Below, in pieces: positions 37,898-46,248 of a stretch of 64,000 nt of DNA. The notes beneath the pieces are model-generated. The model was not told the DNA's origin. It worked only from the letters and a program-made list of their open reading frames with translations, and did not search any database. The DNA comes from Duganella alba (GTDB lineage: Bacteria; Pseudomonadota; Gammaproteobacteria; Burkholderiales; Burkholderiaceae_D). The translations under genes and the position numbers were made by a program. Each line of letters opens with the position of its first letter. The first letter of the stretch is position 1. The stretch spans positions 1-64,000 of the forward strand of contig NZ_WKJN01000014.1 in NCBI RefSeq assembly GCF_009674495.1, read 5' to 3'.

Positions 37898-38474
37898 AGT
37901 CGGTATTTCTATCTCGGCGTAGCGTGGTCAGGGCGCGATGCAGGACGGATTTCACCGCCGACAAGGTCATCCTGCTGGCGGTTGCCGCGTCGGCAAGGCT
38001 CATTTCGGACAGGTGCACCATCTCCACCATGTTGCGCTGCCGTTCGGGCAGGCGGCTCAACAGGCTGCCCACCTGCTGCTGGATGGCCAGCTGCTCATGC
38101 CCTTGGGCGATGGATTCGTCCGCATGCTCGAACACGGCTTCCTCATCGATCACTTCCCAGCATTCGCGGCGGCCGCGCGCGCGCAGGGCGTCAATCGCGC
38201 GGGCCGAGGCGATGGCGGACAGCCACGGCAAGAACGGCCGGCTCGGGTCATAGGTGTGGCGGACGCGGTGCACGGCCATTAGCACGTCCTGTACCACGTC
38301 TTCCACCAGCGCCTCGTCCTGGCGAATTTTCCGCCGCACCAGTCCGCGCACGGCGGGTACGATGGCCTTCAGCAACCGGGCATAGGCGAGCTGGTCGCCA
38401 TCCTGAGCGCGCACCATCAGCAGCGGCCACGCGGCGCTGGCGGTGTCGTTCTCGGATGGCGGCGTATCTCTCAA
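37890..38474 (-). CDS. sigF: ECF sigma factor (SigF type)
   Basis: A 194-residue ECF sigma factor with region 2 (YARLLKAIVPAVRGLVRRKI, VEDVVQDVLMAVHRVRHTYD, PFLPWLSAIASARAIDALR) and region 4 (LPERQRNMVEMVHLSEMSLA, AATASRMTLSAVKSVLHRAL). Pairing with NrsF and the upstream peroxiredoxin/DsbD-like genes fit the SigF (ECF16) group. A matching promoter lies before the first gene of the set, so the module should be autoregulated. Confidence 0.85.
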   Translation of the reverse strand: MRDTPPSENDTASAAWPLLMVRAQDGDQLAYARLLKAIVPAVRGLVRRKIRQDEALVEDVVQDVLMAVHRVRHTYDPSRPFLPWLSAIASARAIDALRARGRRECWEVIDEEAVFEHADESIAQGHEQLAIQQQVGSLLSRLPERQRNMVEMVHLSEMSLADAATASRMTLSAVKSVLHRALTTLRRDRNTDYD

Positions 38475-38498
38475 ATCTGCTTTCCGGTTGATGTGGTG

Positions 38499-39722
38499 TC
38501 AGGAGCGTTTGTGCGAGGCCTTCTCCAAAGCAGAGATCACGATGTCCGGACTGAGCAGCTGGGGCAGGAGCACAGGTTCGCCGCCGTCGGCCGGATAGAC
38601 CACGTACACCGGCAGCCCGCCTCGACCGAACTCGTTGATGGCCTGGTCAATCTCCGGATTATATTTGGTTGAGTCGGCGACCATGTAAATTGTTTCGGTC
38701 TGCGCCATCGCGGCTTTTACCGTGCTGACGGATAACGCCGCCTTGTCATTCACCTGGCAGGTGATGCACCAGGATGCGGTGAAATTGACGAAGATGGGTT
38801 TGCCGTGCCCGCGCTGCGCTGCCACCGCGGCCGGCGTCCAGGTGCCCGGCTTGACCGACGCGGTCGCGGTGTCGCGCTCGCTGGTCCGTGGCAGGTTTGC
38901 CAGGGGCAGCGCCATGCCGACAACCAGCAGCAGGGCAAACGCCAATTGCGGCCGGTAACCCAGTCCGGACAGCTGGCGCCGCTGCGCCACGCCGTAGAGC
39001 CAGGCGGCAAACGCCAGCACCACCGAGGCCGCCAGCAGCGTTCCCAGTGCGTTGGAACCTGCCTGCTGGTCCAGCACCCACGCCAGCCACGCGGCGGCGG
39101 CCAGCATCGGAAACGCCAGCACGTGTTTCAGCACCGCCATCCAGGCGCCCGGCTTGGGCAGCAAGCGTGCGCATGCCGGCACCAGCGCAACCGTGGTGAA
39201 CGGCGCGGCAAAGCCGAGCGCCAGCGCCAGGAAGATGGCCATGCCTTCGGCAGGTGGACGCAGCAGCGCCGCGCCGACCGCGCCGGCCATGAATGGCGCG
39301 GTGCACGGCGTGGCGACGATGATCGACAGCGCGCCGGTCAGCGCCGCGCCCAGCGGTCCGCTGCGCGGGCCGGCCATGCCGCCGATGCGCTGCGCTGCCA
39401 GGCCGATCTCGAACACGCCCATCATGTTCAGCGCCAGGGCGAGCATGATCAGGGCCAGCGCCGCGATCAGGGCCGGCGATTGCAGCTGGAAGCCCCAGCC
39501 AACAGCGGAACCACCGGCACGCGCCGCCAGCAGCGCGGCGCCCAGCAGCAGCATGGTGACCACCACGCCAACGAGGAATCCCAGTCCCTCCATCCGTGCC
39601 GCGCGCCGGTCCTGGCTGTGGCGGATGAGGCCGAACGCCTTCAGCGAAATCACCGGGAAGACGCAGGGCATCAGGTTAAGGATCAGCCCGCCGAGGAAGG
39701 CGCCGGCGAGCAGGGTCAGCAT
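38499..39722 (-). CDS. DsbD-like thiol-disulfide reductase lacking the alpha domain
   Basis: A 407-residue membrane protein with eight or so helices of the DsbD beta/CcdA type, including redox Cys in NLMPCVFPVISLK and ATPCTAPFMAG. A C-terminal periplasmic thioredoxin-like gamma domain follows with FTASWCITCQVND. The N-terminal alpha domain of classical DsbD is missing, so it must reduce another partner, probably the secreted peroxiredoxin encoded 34 bp upstream. It sits in the SigF module. Confidence 0.85.
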   Translation of the reverse strand: MLTLLAGAFLGGLILNLMPCVFPVISLKAFGLIRHSQDRRAARMEGLGFLVGVVVTMLLLGAALLAARAGGSAVGWGFQLQSPALIAALALIMLALALNMMGVFEIGLAAQRIGGMAGPRSGPLGAALTGALSIIVATPCTAPFMAGAVGAALLRPPAEGMAIFLALALGFAAPFTTVALVPACARLLPKPGAWMAVLKHVLAFPMLAAAAWLAWVLDQQAGSNALGTLLAASVVLAFAAWLYGVAQRRQLSGLGYRPQLAFALLLVVGMALPLANLPRTSERDTATASVKPGTWTPAAVAAQRGHGKPIFVNFTASWCITCQVNDKAALSVSTVKAAMAQTETIYMVADSTKYNPEIDQAINEFGRGGLPVYVVYPADGGEPVLLPQLLSPDIVISALEKASHKRS

Positions 39723-39756
39723 GTGCCGCTCCCGTTACGGCTCAAGACTGCATTCT

Positions 39757-40317
39757 TCATTTGTTTGCCGCGTGCCATGCTTTGACGGCGTCCATGGTTT
39801 TCTGGATGTGCAGTTCCGGATTGCCATCCGTGTAGCTCAACAGGATCTTGCCGTCCGGCGCGATGACGAACGAGGTGCGGTCGGACAGCATCTTGCCGTC
39901 CTTGGTCTGGAATTGCGTCTTGTACTCGGCCGCGACCTTGGCGCCCGGATCGGCGGCGACGGCAAACTTGTCGCGGCATTCCAGTTTCGAGAACTCGGCG
40001 ACGCGCTCGGCGTTACCGGCCGTTACGCCAATCACCGTGGCGTTCATTTTCTTGAAGTCGTCCGTGGCTTCGGCGAAGGCGTGCGCTTCCAGCGTGCAGC
40101 CCTGGGTGAAGGCGGCAGGGAAGAAGTACAGCACGACCGGTCCCTGGCGCAGCGCCTTGGCCAGCGAGAAGCTCATCGGCTTGCCGGCCAGCGCGGCGTC
40201 CAGCTGGAAATCGGGCGCCTTCGCGCCTTGGGGCAGTGCCGCCATGGCGGTGACGGCCGACAGCGCCAGTACGGTTGAGGTTACCGCTTTGCCCAGAAAG
40301 GTCGCGAATCGTGTCAT
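39757..40317 (-). CDS. secreted peroxiredoxin (AhpC/TSA, BCP-like)
   Basis: A 186-residue protein with a signal peptide (cut near AMA-ALPQG) and a peroxiredoxin fold: VVLYFFPAAFTQGCTLEAHA holds the peroxidatic Cys (family form TPGCT), and KLECRDKF a possible resolving Cys. It should reduce peroxides in the periplasm using electrons passed on by the DsbD-like protein. It is the first gene of the SigF operon, with a good ribosome site (GGAG). Confidence 0.85.
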   Translation of the reverse strand: MTRFATFLGKAVTSTVLALSAVTAMAALPQGAKAPDFQLDAALAGKPMSFSLAKALRQGPVVLYFFPAAFTQGCTLEAHAFAEATDDFKKMNATVIGVTAGNAERVAEFSKLECRDKFAVAADPGAKVAAEYKTQFQTKDGKMLSDRTSFVIAPDGKILLSYTDGNPELHIQKTMDAVKAWHAANK

Positions 40318-40373
40318 GGTGATCTCCGTTGGTGATGGTGGTTGGCTCCTCGGTTGAGGGGCATACCTGCCAG

Positions 40374-40399
40374 TTCGCCGGACAGCGGACGAAAGTTGC
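40374..40399 (-). promoter_or_regulatory. SigF-type promoter of the peroxiredoxin operon
   Basis: On the - strand GCAACT (40399-40394), exactly 16 nt, then CGAA (40377-40374) match the Caulobacter SigF consensus GTAACC-N16-CGAA as I remember it. The start of transcription would lie about 50 nt before the peroxiredoxin ATG. Confidence 0.6.
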
Positions 40400-40500
40400 G
40401 GTCAATCATAAAAAAAGTTACGCGCGGAATTCGGCGGCTCAGCCGGAAGAAAGTAGTAAAATCATGCGCTAATTGCAACCCTCTCTTCAGTGAGTCCGTT

Positions 40501-42792
40501 TTGATAGACAGCCAACCGGTACGTGCCTTGCGCGCAGCCCTGGACCTGCGCCTGGCGTCGCCAGGGCAGGGCGACCAGGATCTGCAGGGGTGGCGCGTCC
40601 GCCTGCTGAATGGCTTGTGTGCCGTTTCCTTCTGGCTGGGCGTGCTGATCATCCTGCCCAGCATGTGGGGCGGCGCGCTCGCGGGCCACTGGCCGCTGGT
40701 GGCGACCGACGTGGTCGCGCTGACCGGTGTCGGCGTGCTCCACTACCGGCGCGAACTGGCGTACCGCTGGCGGGCGCTCGGCTTGCTGGGCATCGCTTAC
40801 CTGATCGCGGTCGTTCTGTTGTGCTCGCTTGGGCCGGTGTCGCAGATTTACCTGCTGGCGGTGCCGGTGCTGTGCACGGTGCTGATCGGCAGTCGCGCCG
40901 CGACGCTGGCGCTGCTGTGGTGCAGCGCCACGTTGTTCCTGGCCGGCTACGTCGGCGGCATTGAGCCGGGCATGGCCGTGGTGCTGGCCGGCTCGCTGGC
41001 GCACTGGTCCATCCTGAGCGTCAATTTCCTGTTTGTCTCCGCTGTGCTGACGGTGTCCTGCACCTATCTGCTGCACGGGCTGGACGGCGCGCTGGCGCGT
41101 CAGCGCGCCACGCATGCGCGCAGCCTGGAGAATGAACAGCGCTACCGCCAGACGCTGGAAGCGCAGATCGTCACGCTGCATGCGCGCGAGGCGGACTTGC
41201 GGGCGTCGCAGGAGCGCTATGCCGAGTCGCTGGCGGCGCAGCGCGCGGCGGAAGTGTCGAATCAGCTGAAGAGCGATTTCCTGGCCATGATCAGCCACGA
41301 GGTGCGCACGCCGCTGGGCGGCGTGATCGGCATGCTGCGCTCATCGCTGAAGGATGCGGCGCTGACGTCCAACACGCGAAACAAGTTGCGCCTGAGTCTG
41401 AGCAACGCCGAGGTGCTGCTGCAAATCATTAACGACATCCTCGACTTCTCCCGACTGGAAGCGGGCAAGATGCCGCTGGAGGTATTGGACTTCGACCTGC
41501 CGGCCTTGATGAACGATGTGGCCAGCCTGCTGGGCGACCGCGCCGGCGCCAAGGGCATTTCGCTGATCTCTGTCGTCGATCCGGCGCTGCCGCTGTGGTG
41601 GCGCGGCGATCCGACGCGGCTGCGGCAAGTGGTGGTCAACCTGGTCGGCAACGGCATCAAGTTCACCGAGCGTGGCGAGGTGCGCGTCACGGTGGCGGCG
41701 CAGGCGGAACAGGGCATCGTCATCACCGTGCGCGACACCGGCATCGGTATCGAGGCCGAGGCGCTGGGCCGGCTGTTCCAGAAGTTCGAGCAGGCCGATG
41801 CGGCGACCTCGCGCAAATACGGCGGCGCCGGCCTGGGCCTGGCCATCTGCAAGAATATCGTTGCCGCCATGGGCGGACGTATCGAGGCCAGCAGCGAAGT
41901 CGGCGTCGGCAGCATGTTCCGCGTGTACTTGCCGCTCGAACGCGGCGTGCCGGTGGCCCGGCGCGAGACGGAAGTACGCCATCCGCATGCCGCGCGCCTG
42001 AGCGTGCTGTGCGCGGAAGATGGCAGCACCAACCAGATCATTCTGCGCGAACTGCTGGGCATCATGGGCCACACCGTCACCATCGCCGAGGATGGCGTGC
42101 TGGCGCTGGAGGCCCTGGCTGCGCGCGATTACGACCTGGTGATCATGGACGGCCGCATGCCGCGCATGGACGGCATCGCCGCCGTGCAGCACCTGCGCGC
42201 AGGGCTGGACAATGTACGCGATCCTTCCGTGCCGGTGATCGCGCTGACGGCGAACGCAACACCGGAGGAACGGCAGCGCTTCCTGGCGGCCGGCGCCAAC
42301 GGTTTCCTGGCCAAGCCGATCGATGAACATGATCTGCACGCGGAGATCGCGCGCCAGATCGAGGTCATCCTGGCGCAGGGCAGGCCGCTGGTCAGCGAGC
42401 AGCGCTCCGCGGTGGCGCCGACGCTGGCGGAACTGGATGTGATGTTCGATGTGGCCGAACTGCAGGCGTCCGACGCGCAGCGACCGGAGCTGGAAGACAA
42501 GCTGCACCACGCCATGCGCGCCGCCTTCATGATCGAAGGGCCGCGCCTGCTGGCGGTGGCGGCGCTGGGACTCGATAACGAGGACGCCATGATGATCGCA
42601 TTGGCCGCGCACAGCCTGATGGGCGGCGCCGCCTATCTCGGCGTCGACACGCTGCACGCGCGCTGCGCGCAGATCGAAAAGCTGGCTGACGCCGGCGAGT
42701 TGGAAGCGATCAGGCCTCACCTTGAGGCGCTGCGCCAGGAGCTGGCGGAGGCTTTGGCCGAGATGGGCGGCGGTACGCCACAGTTGTCGTAA
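40501..42792 (+). CDS. hybrid sensor histidine kinase with receiver and Hpt domains
   Basis: A 763-residue membrane kinase. About six N-terminal helices (residues 30-195) are followed by a coiled coil, a HisKA domain with H266 (ISHEVRTPLGG), HATPase_c (N box near VVNLVGNGIKFTERG, G boxes DTGIGIE and GAGLGLAI), a receiver domain with D550 (VIMDGRMPRMDG) and a C-terminal Hpt domain with H704 (AHSLMGGA). This is a complete phosphorelay chain needing only an external response regulator. The TTG at 40501 is chosen because longer frames run into the upstream promoter region and lack a ribosome site. Its ligand and partner are unknown. Confidence 0.88.
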   Translation: MIDSQPVRALRAALDLRLASPGQGDQDLQGWRVRLLNGLCAVSFWLGVLIILPSMWGGALAGHWPLVATDVVALTGVGVLHYRRELAYRWRALGLLGIAYLIAVVLLCSLGPVSQIYLLAVPVLCTVLIGSRAATLALLWCSATLFLAGYVGGIEPGMAVVLAGSLAHWSILSVNFLFVSAVLTVSCTYLLHGLDGALARQRATHARSLENEQRYRQTLEAQIVTLHAREADLRASQERYAESLAAQRAAEVSNQLKSDFLAMISHEVRTPLGGVIGMLRSSLKDAALTSNTRNKLRLSLSNAEVLLQIINDILDFSRLEAGKMPLEVLDFDLPALMNDVASLLGDRAGAKGISLISVVDPALPLWWRGDPTRLRQVVVNLVGNGIKFTERGEVRVTVAAQAEQGIVITVRDTGIGIEAEALGRLFQKFEQADAATSRKYGGAGLGLAICKNIVAAMGGRIEASSEVGVGSMFRVYLPLERGVPVARRETEVRHPHAARLSVLCAEDGSTNQIILRELLGIMGHTVTIAEDGVLALEALAARDYDLVIMDGRMPRMDGIAAVQHLRAGLDNVRDPSVPVIALTANATPEERQRFLAAGANGFLAKPIDEHDLHAEIARQIEVILAQGRPLVSEQRSAVAPTLAELDVMFDVAELQASDAQRPELEDKLHHAMRAAFMIEGPRLLAVAALGLDNEDAMMIALAAHSLMGGAAYLGVDTLHARCAQIEKLADAGELEAIRPHLEALRQELAEALAEMGGGTPQLS

Positions 42793-42801
42793 TCATAAAG
42801 T

Positions 42802-42829
42802 TTGACTGCCGCTGGTAGTGTGCTATCTT
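42802..42829 (+). promoter_or_regulatory. sigma-70 promoter of the MFS-GH43 operon
   Basis: TTGACT (42802-42807), 16 bp and TATCTT (42824-42829) lie 29 bp before the MFS start. The XylR-type box seen at the other promoters of the locus is absent here. Confidence 0.65.
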
Positions 42830-42858
42830 TGCGGTCCCGCCATAATGATTGCGCAACC

Positions 42859-44097
42859 ATGAAAATCAAGGGACTACGCTGGTGGATGATAGGGTTGATC
42901 ATGCTGGGAGCCGTGATCAACTACCTGACCCGCAGCACGCTGGCGGTCGCCGCGCCGACGCTGCTGACGGAACTGGGTATCAGCACCAGGGAATACTCGT
43001 ACATTACCGCCGCCTTCCAGGGCGCGATCATGCTGCAGCCGCTGTGCGGTTACGTGCTGGATGTGATCGGCCTTAAATTCGGCTTCGCCCTGTTTGCGAC
43101 GGCCTGGTCGTTCGTCTGCATGGCGCACGGCCTGGCCACCAACTGGCAGATGCTGGCGGTGCTGCGCGGCATGCTGGGGCTGGCGGAAGGCTCGGCCAAT
43201 CCGGCCGGCATGAAGGCGGTGTCGGAATGGTTCCCGGCCAAGGAGCGTGGCATGGCGGGCGGCATCTTCAATATCGGCGCATCGTTCGGCTCGATGCTGG
43301 CGCCGCCGCTGGTGGTGTGGGCGATCCTGCATTACAACTGGCAGTCCGCGTTCGTGATCACCGGCGCGCTGGGGCTGGTCTGGGTGGCGGCGTGGCTGCT
43401 GCTGTACGACGCGCCGGCGCGGCATCGCCGCCTGTCCGCCGAGGAGGCGCAGCATATCGCGGCCGGTCAGGAGCAGCATCTGCAGGGCGAGGGCCGGCCT
43501 TCCATCCTCAGCATTCTCAGGATGCGCAATTTCTGGGGCATTGCGCTGCCGCGCTTCCTGGCCGATCCGGCATGGGGCACGCTGTCGTTCTGGGTGCCGC
43601 TGTACCTGACCACCGTGCGGCATTTCGATCTGGCGCAGATCGCCATGTTTGCCTGGCTGCCGTTCCTCGCCGCCGACCTTGGCTGCCTGTTCGGGCCGAT
43701 GGTGGTGCTGGCCTTGCAGAGGCGCGGCGTGCGCTTGATTAATGCGCGGCGTGGTGCGTTCACGCTTGGCGCATGCATGATGATGGGCGTGGCGTTTGTC
43801 GGCTTCGTGCAGAGTCCTTATGCGGCGATCGCGTTGCTCAGCCTGGCCGGCTTTGCCCACCAGACCTTGTCGGTCACCGTCATCACCATGTCGTCCGATC
43901 TGTTCCGCCGCAATGAGGTGGCGACGGTGGCGGGCATGTGCGGCACGTTCGGCAATTTCGGGCTGCTGCTGTTTTCGCTGCTGATCGGCGGGCTGATGGC
44001 CAGCGTGGGCTATACGCCGTTCTTCGTCAGCCTGGCGGTGCTGGATCTGGTGGCGGCGCTGTTGCTGTGGACTTTGGTACGAGAGAAAACTTCATGA
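42859..44097 (+). CDS. MFS sugar/sugar-acid transporter
   Basis: A 412-residue, 12-helix major facilitator of the anion:cation symporter (ExuT/GudP-like) group. Seen are YLTRSTLAVAAPTLLTELGI, the GYVLDVIGLKFGF loop, and LRGMLGLAEGSANPAGMKAVSEWFPAKERG. It is coupled by a 4-bp overlap (ATGA) to a cytoplasmic GH43 gene, so it most likely imports xylo-oligosaccharides or a related plant oligosaccharide that GH43 then cuts. An aldonic or uronic acid substrate is the alternative. Confidence 0.82.
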   Translation: MKIKGLRWWMIGLIMLGAVINYLTRSTLAVAAPTLLTELGISTREYSYITAAFQGAIMLQPLCGYVLDVIGLKFGFALFATAWSFVCMAHGLATNWQMLAVLRGMLGLAEGSANPAGMKAVSEWFPAKERGMAGGIFNIGASFGSMLAPPLVVWAILHYNWQSAFVITGALGLVWVAAWLLLYDAPARHRRLSAEEAQHIAAGQEQHLQGEGRPSILSILRMRNFWGIALPRFLADPAWGTLSFWVPLYLTTVRHFDLAQIAMFAWLPFLAADLGCLFGPMVVLALQRRGVRLINARRGAFTLGACMMMGVAFVGFVQSPYAAIALLSLAGFAHQTLSVTVITMSSDLFRRNEVATVAGMCGTFGNFGLLLFSLLIGGLMASVGYTPFFVSLAVLDLVAALLLWTLVREKTS

Positions 44098-45719
44098 TTC
44101 AGAATCCTGTCCTGCCGGGCTTTAATCCCGATCCGTCCATCGTGCGCGTGGGCGACGATTACTACATCGCCACGTCCACCTTCGAGTGGTATCCGGGCGT
44201 GCAGATCCACCATTCGCGCGATCTGGTGAACTGGCGTTTGCTGACCCGTCCGCTGACGCGCGCGAGCCAGTTGAACATGCTGGGTGCGCCGGATTCCTGC
44301 GGCGTGTGGGCGCCTTGCCTGACGTATGCGGATGGCTTGTTCTGGCTGGTCTATACCGACGTCAAGCGCTATGGCCGCACGTCGACCGGCGGCGCGACGG
44401 GCAGTGCTTCCTTGCGCGATTTTCATAATTATCTGGTGACCAGTCCGAGCATCGAGGGGCCGTGGTCGGAGCCGGCGTATCTCAACAGCAGCGGCTTCGA
44501 TCCGTCGCTGTTCCATGATGATGACGGCCGCAAGTATGTGCTGAATCAGTTGTGGGATCACCGGCCGGGCAGCAACCGGTTCAATGGCATTGTGGCGCAG
44601 GAGTATGCGGAAGGGCGGCTGATCGGCAAGCGCGAGAATATCTTCAAGGGGACGGCGCATGGGCTGACGGAAGCGCCGCATCTGTACAAGCGCAACGGCT
44701 ACTACTATCTGCTCACGGCCGAGGGTGGCACTGGCTGGAATCATGGTGTGACGATGGCGCGTTCGCGCAATCTGAACGGGCCATATGAATTGCATCCGGA
44801 TCAGACCATACTCAGTTCGCGGCATCGGCCGGATCTGGCGTTGCAGCGCGCGGGCCATGCGGATCTGGTGGAGACGCAGGATGGGCAGACGTATATGGTC
44901 TATCTGTGCGGGCGGCCGTTGCGCAATCGCGGCACCTGCACGCTGGGGCGCGAGACGGCGATACAGCCGATGGTGTGGGGTGAGGATGGCTGGCTGCGCA
45001 CCGTGGACGGGCTGGGCACGCCGGAGCTGGCGGCTGCGACGCCGGGCTTGCCGGAGCATCGCTTTGCGGCGTTGCCGGTGCGGGAGGATTTCGATGTGCC
45101 CGAGTTGCCGGTTGCGTTTCAGTGGTTGCGCTCGCCGTGGCCGGAGGAGCTGTTCAGTCTGACTGCGCGGCCGGGGCATTTGCGCTTGTACGGGCGGGAG
45201 AGCATGGGCAGCCAGTTCCGGCAGGCGTTGGTGGCGCGTCGGCAGCAATCGCATTGCTACAGCGCGTCGACGGTGGTGGAGTTTGAGCCGGAGCATTATC
45301 AGCAGCAGGCTGGGCTGGTTTGTTACTACAACGCGTCCAAGTTCCACTATCTGTACATTTCGCATGATGAGGTGCTGGGCAGGCATGTTCGGGTGATGAG
45401 CAGTTTGCCGAATCATTTGCAGACCGATACTTTTACCGCGCCGATTGCGTTGCCGCCGGGCGTGCCGGTGCAGCTGCGCGTGGAGGTGGACGAGGAGCGG
45501 CTGTTGTTTGCGTATCGGCTCGGCGATGGCGACTGGCAGTGGTTGCCGCAGCAGTTTGACGCCAGCATTCTGTCGGACGAGGCCAATGCGCCGGGCATGC
45601 CCAACTTCACCGGCGCGTTTGTCGGCGTGGCTTGCCAGGATATGGCGGGCACGGCGTTGCATGCGGACTTTGATTACTTCGAATATCGCGAGCGGCCGTA
45701 TTGCGTTAATCCGAAGTAG
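44094..45719 (+). CDS. GH43 beta-xylosidase/arabinofuranosidase, cytoplasmic
   Basis: A 541-residue glycoside hydrolase without signal peptide. The five-blade propeller has the base D13 (FNPDPSIVR), the pKa-setting D136 (SSGFDPSLF) and the acid E193 (GLTEAPHLY). A C-terminal beta-sandwich (about 330-535) follows, as in XynB-type beta-xylosidases. It should release xylose or arabinose from short oligosaccharides inside the cell. It overlaps the transporter gene by 4 bp and converges with a small coiled-coil gene (14-bp overlap). Confidence 0.88.
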   Translation: MIQNPVLPGFNPDPSIVRVGDDYYIATSTFEWYPGVQIHHSRDLVNWRLLTRPLTRASQLNMLGAPDSCGVWAPCLTYADGLFWLVYTDVKRYGRTSTGGATGSASLRDFHNYLVTSPSIEGPWSEPAYLNSSGFDPSLFHDDDGRKYVLNQLWDHRPGSNRFNGIVAQEYAEGRLIGKRENIFKGTAHGLTEAPHLYKRNGYYYLLTAEGGTGWNHGVTMARSRNLNGPYELHPDQTILSSRHRPDLALQRAGHADLVETQDGQTYMVYLCGRPLRNRGTCTLGRETAIQPMVWGEDGWLRTVDGLGTPELAAATPGLPEHRFAALPVREDFDVPELPVAFQWLRSPWPEELFSLTARPGHLRLYGRESMGSQFRQALVARRQQSHCYSASTVVEFEPEHYQQQAGLVCYYNASKFHYLYISHDEVLGRHVRVMSSLPNHLQTDTFTAPIALPPGVPVQLRVEVDEERLLFAYRLGDGDWQWLPQQFDASILSDEANAPGMPNFTGAFVGVACQDMAGTALHADFDYFEYRERPYCVNPK

Positions 45720-46125
45720 GCGGCTTTTTTTTCTCCTGTTGCGCCTGCATATTTTTGATGAGCACTGCGGTTTGCTCGGCCTGCTTTTTCACTTCCGCCT
45801 GTATTGCCACCATTTCCTTGCCGGCGGTCAGGGCCGCCAACATATTGGAGTAGAGCGCAGCGTTAAATGCAGAGATGCCAAGGACTGCGGCCAGCACGCT
45901 GCTAATGCCGGTCACGACGATGGTGGTGCGCAGGCTGGCGATGTTGGCGCGCATTTCTGTGAGCATGGCCTCGATCCGGTCGAATCTTGCGTCCGAGATC
46001 TTCTGTCGTTCATCCATCAGCTTGACGAAACTGGAGAATGTTGCCTCCATGGATGATATGCGACCATCCATCCTCGCTTCGAGGACGGCTATTGGCGTTT
46101 CTTCGGCGTTGTTTGGCTGACTCAT
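45706..46125 (-). CDS. small coiled-coil membrane protein
   Basis: A 139-residue protein with an N-terminal coiled coil (ARMDGRISSMEATFSSFVKL, RFDRIEAMLTEMRANIASL), one membrane helix (IVVTGISSVLAAVLGISAF) and a C-terminal charged coil. It resembles in layout the protein at 28194-28520. It has no obvious link to sugar use despite lying inside the locus. The function is unknown. Confidence 0.6.
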   Translation of the reverse strand: MSQPNNAEETPIAVLEARMDGRISSMEATFSSFVKLMDERQKISDARFDRIEAMLTEMRANIASLRTTIVVTGISSVLAAVLGISAFNAALYSNMLAALTAGKEMVAIQAEVKKQAEQTAVLIKNMQAQQEKKKPPTSD

Positions 46126-46174
46126 GCAAGGTTAGACCGTAAGCAAAGAAACAAGTTCAATATTGTTGTGCCAG

Positions 46175-46219
46175 TTGGTGATTTTCGTAATTGCCGTGCG
46201 CGGCTGGTGGCAGCACAAT
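46175..46219 (+). promoter_or_regulatory. XylR-type box and promoter of the esterase-GH74 gene
   Basis: The box TTGGTGATTTTCGTAATTGC (46175-46194) overlaps a -35 TTGCCG (46191-46196). A 17-bp spacer and -10 CACAAT (46214-46219) follow. The same box and spacing recur at 50920 and 55638. Transcription would start near 46226, about 23 nt before the ATG. Confidence 0.72.
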
Positions 46220-46248
46220 GGTGCGCATAAAAATACGTGAGACATCCC

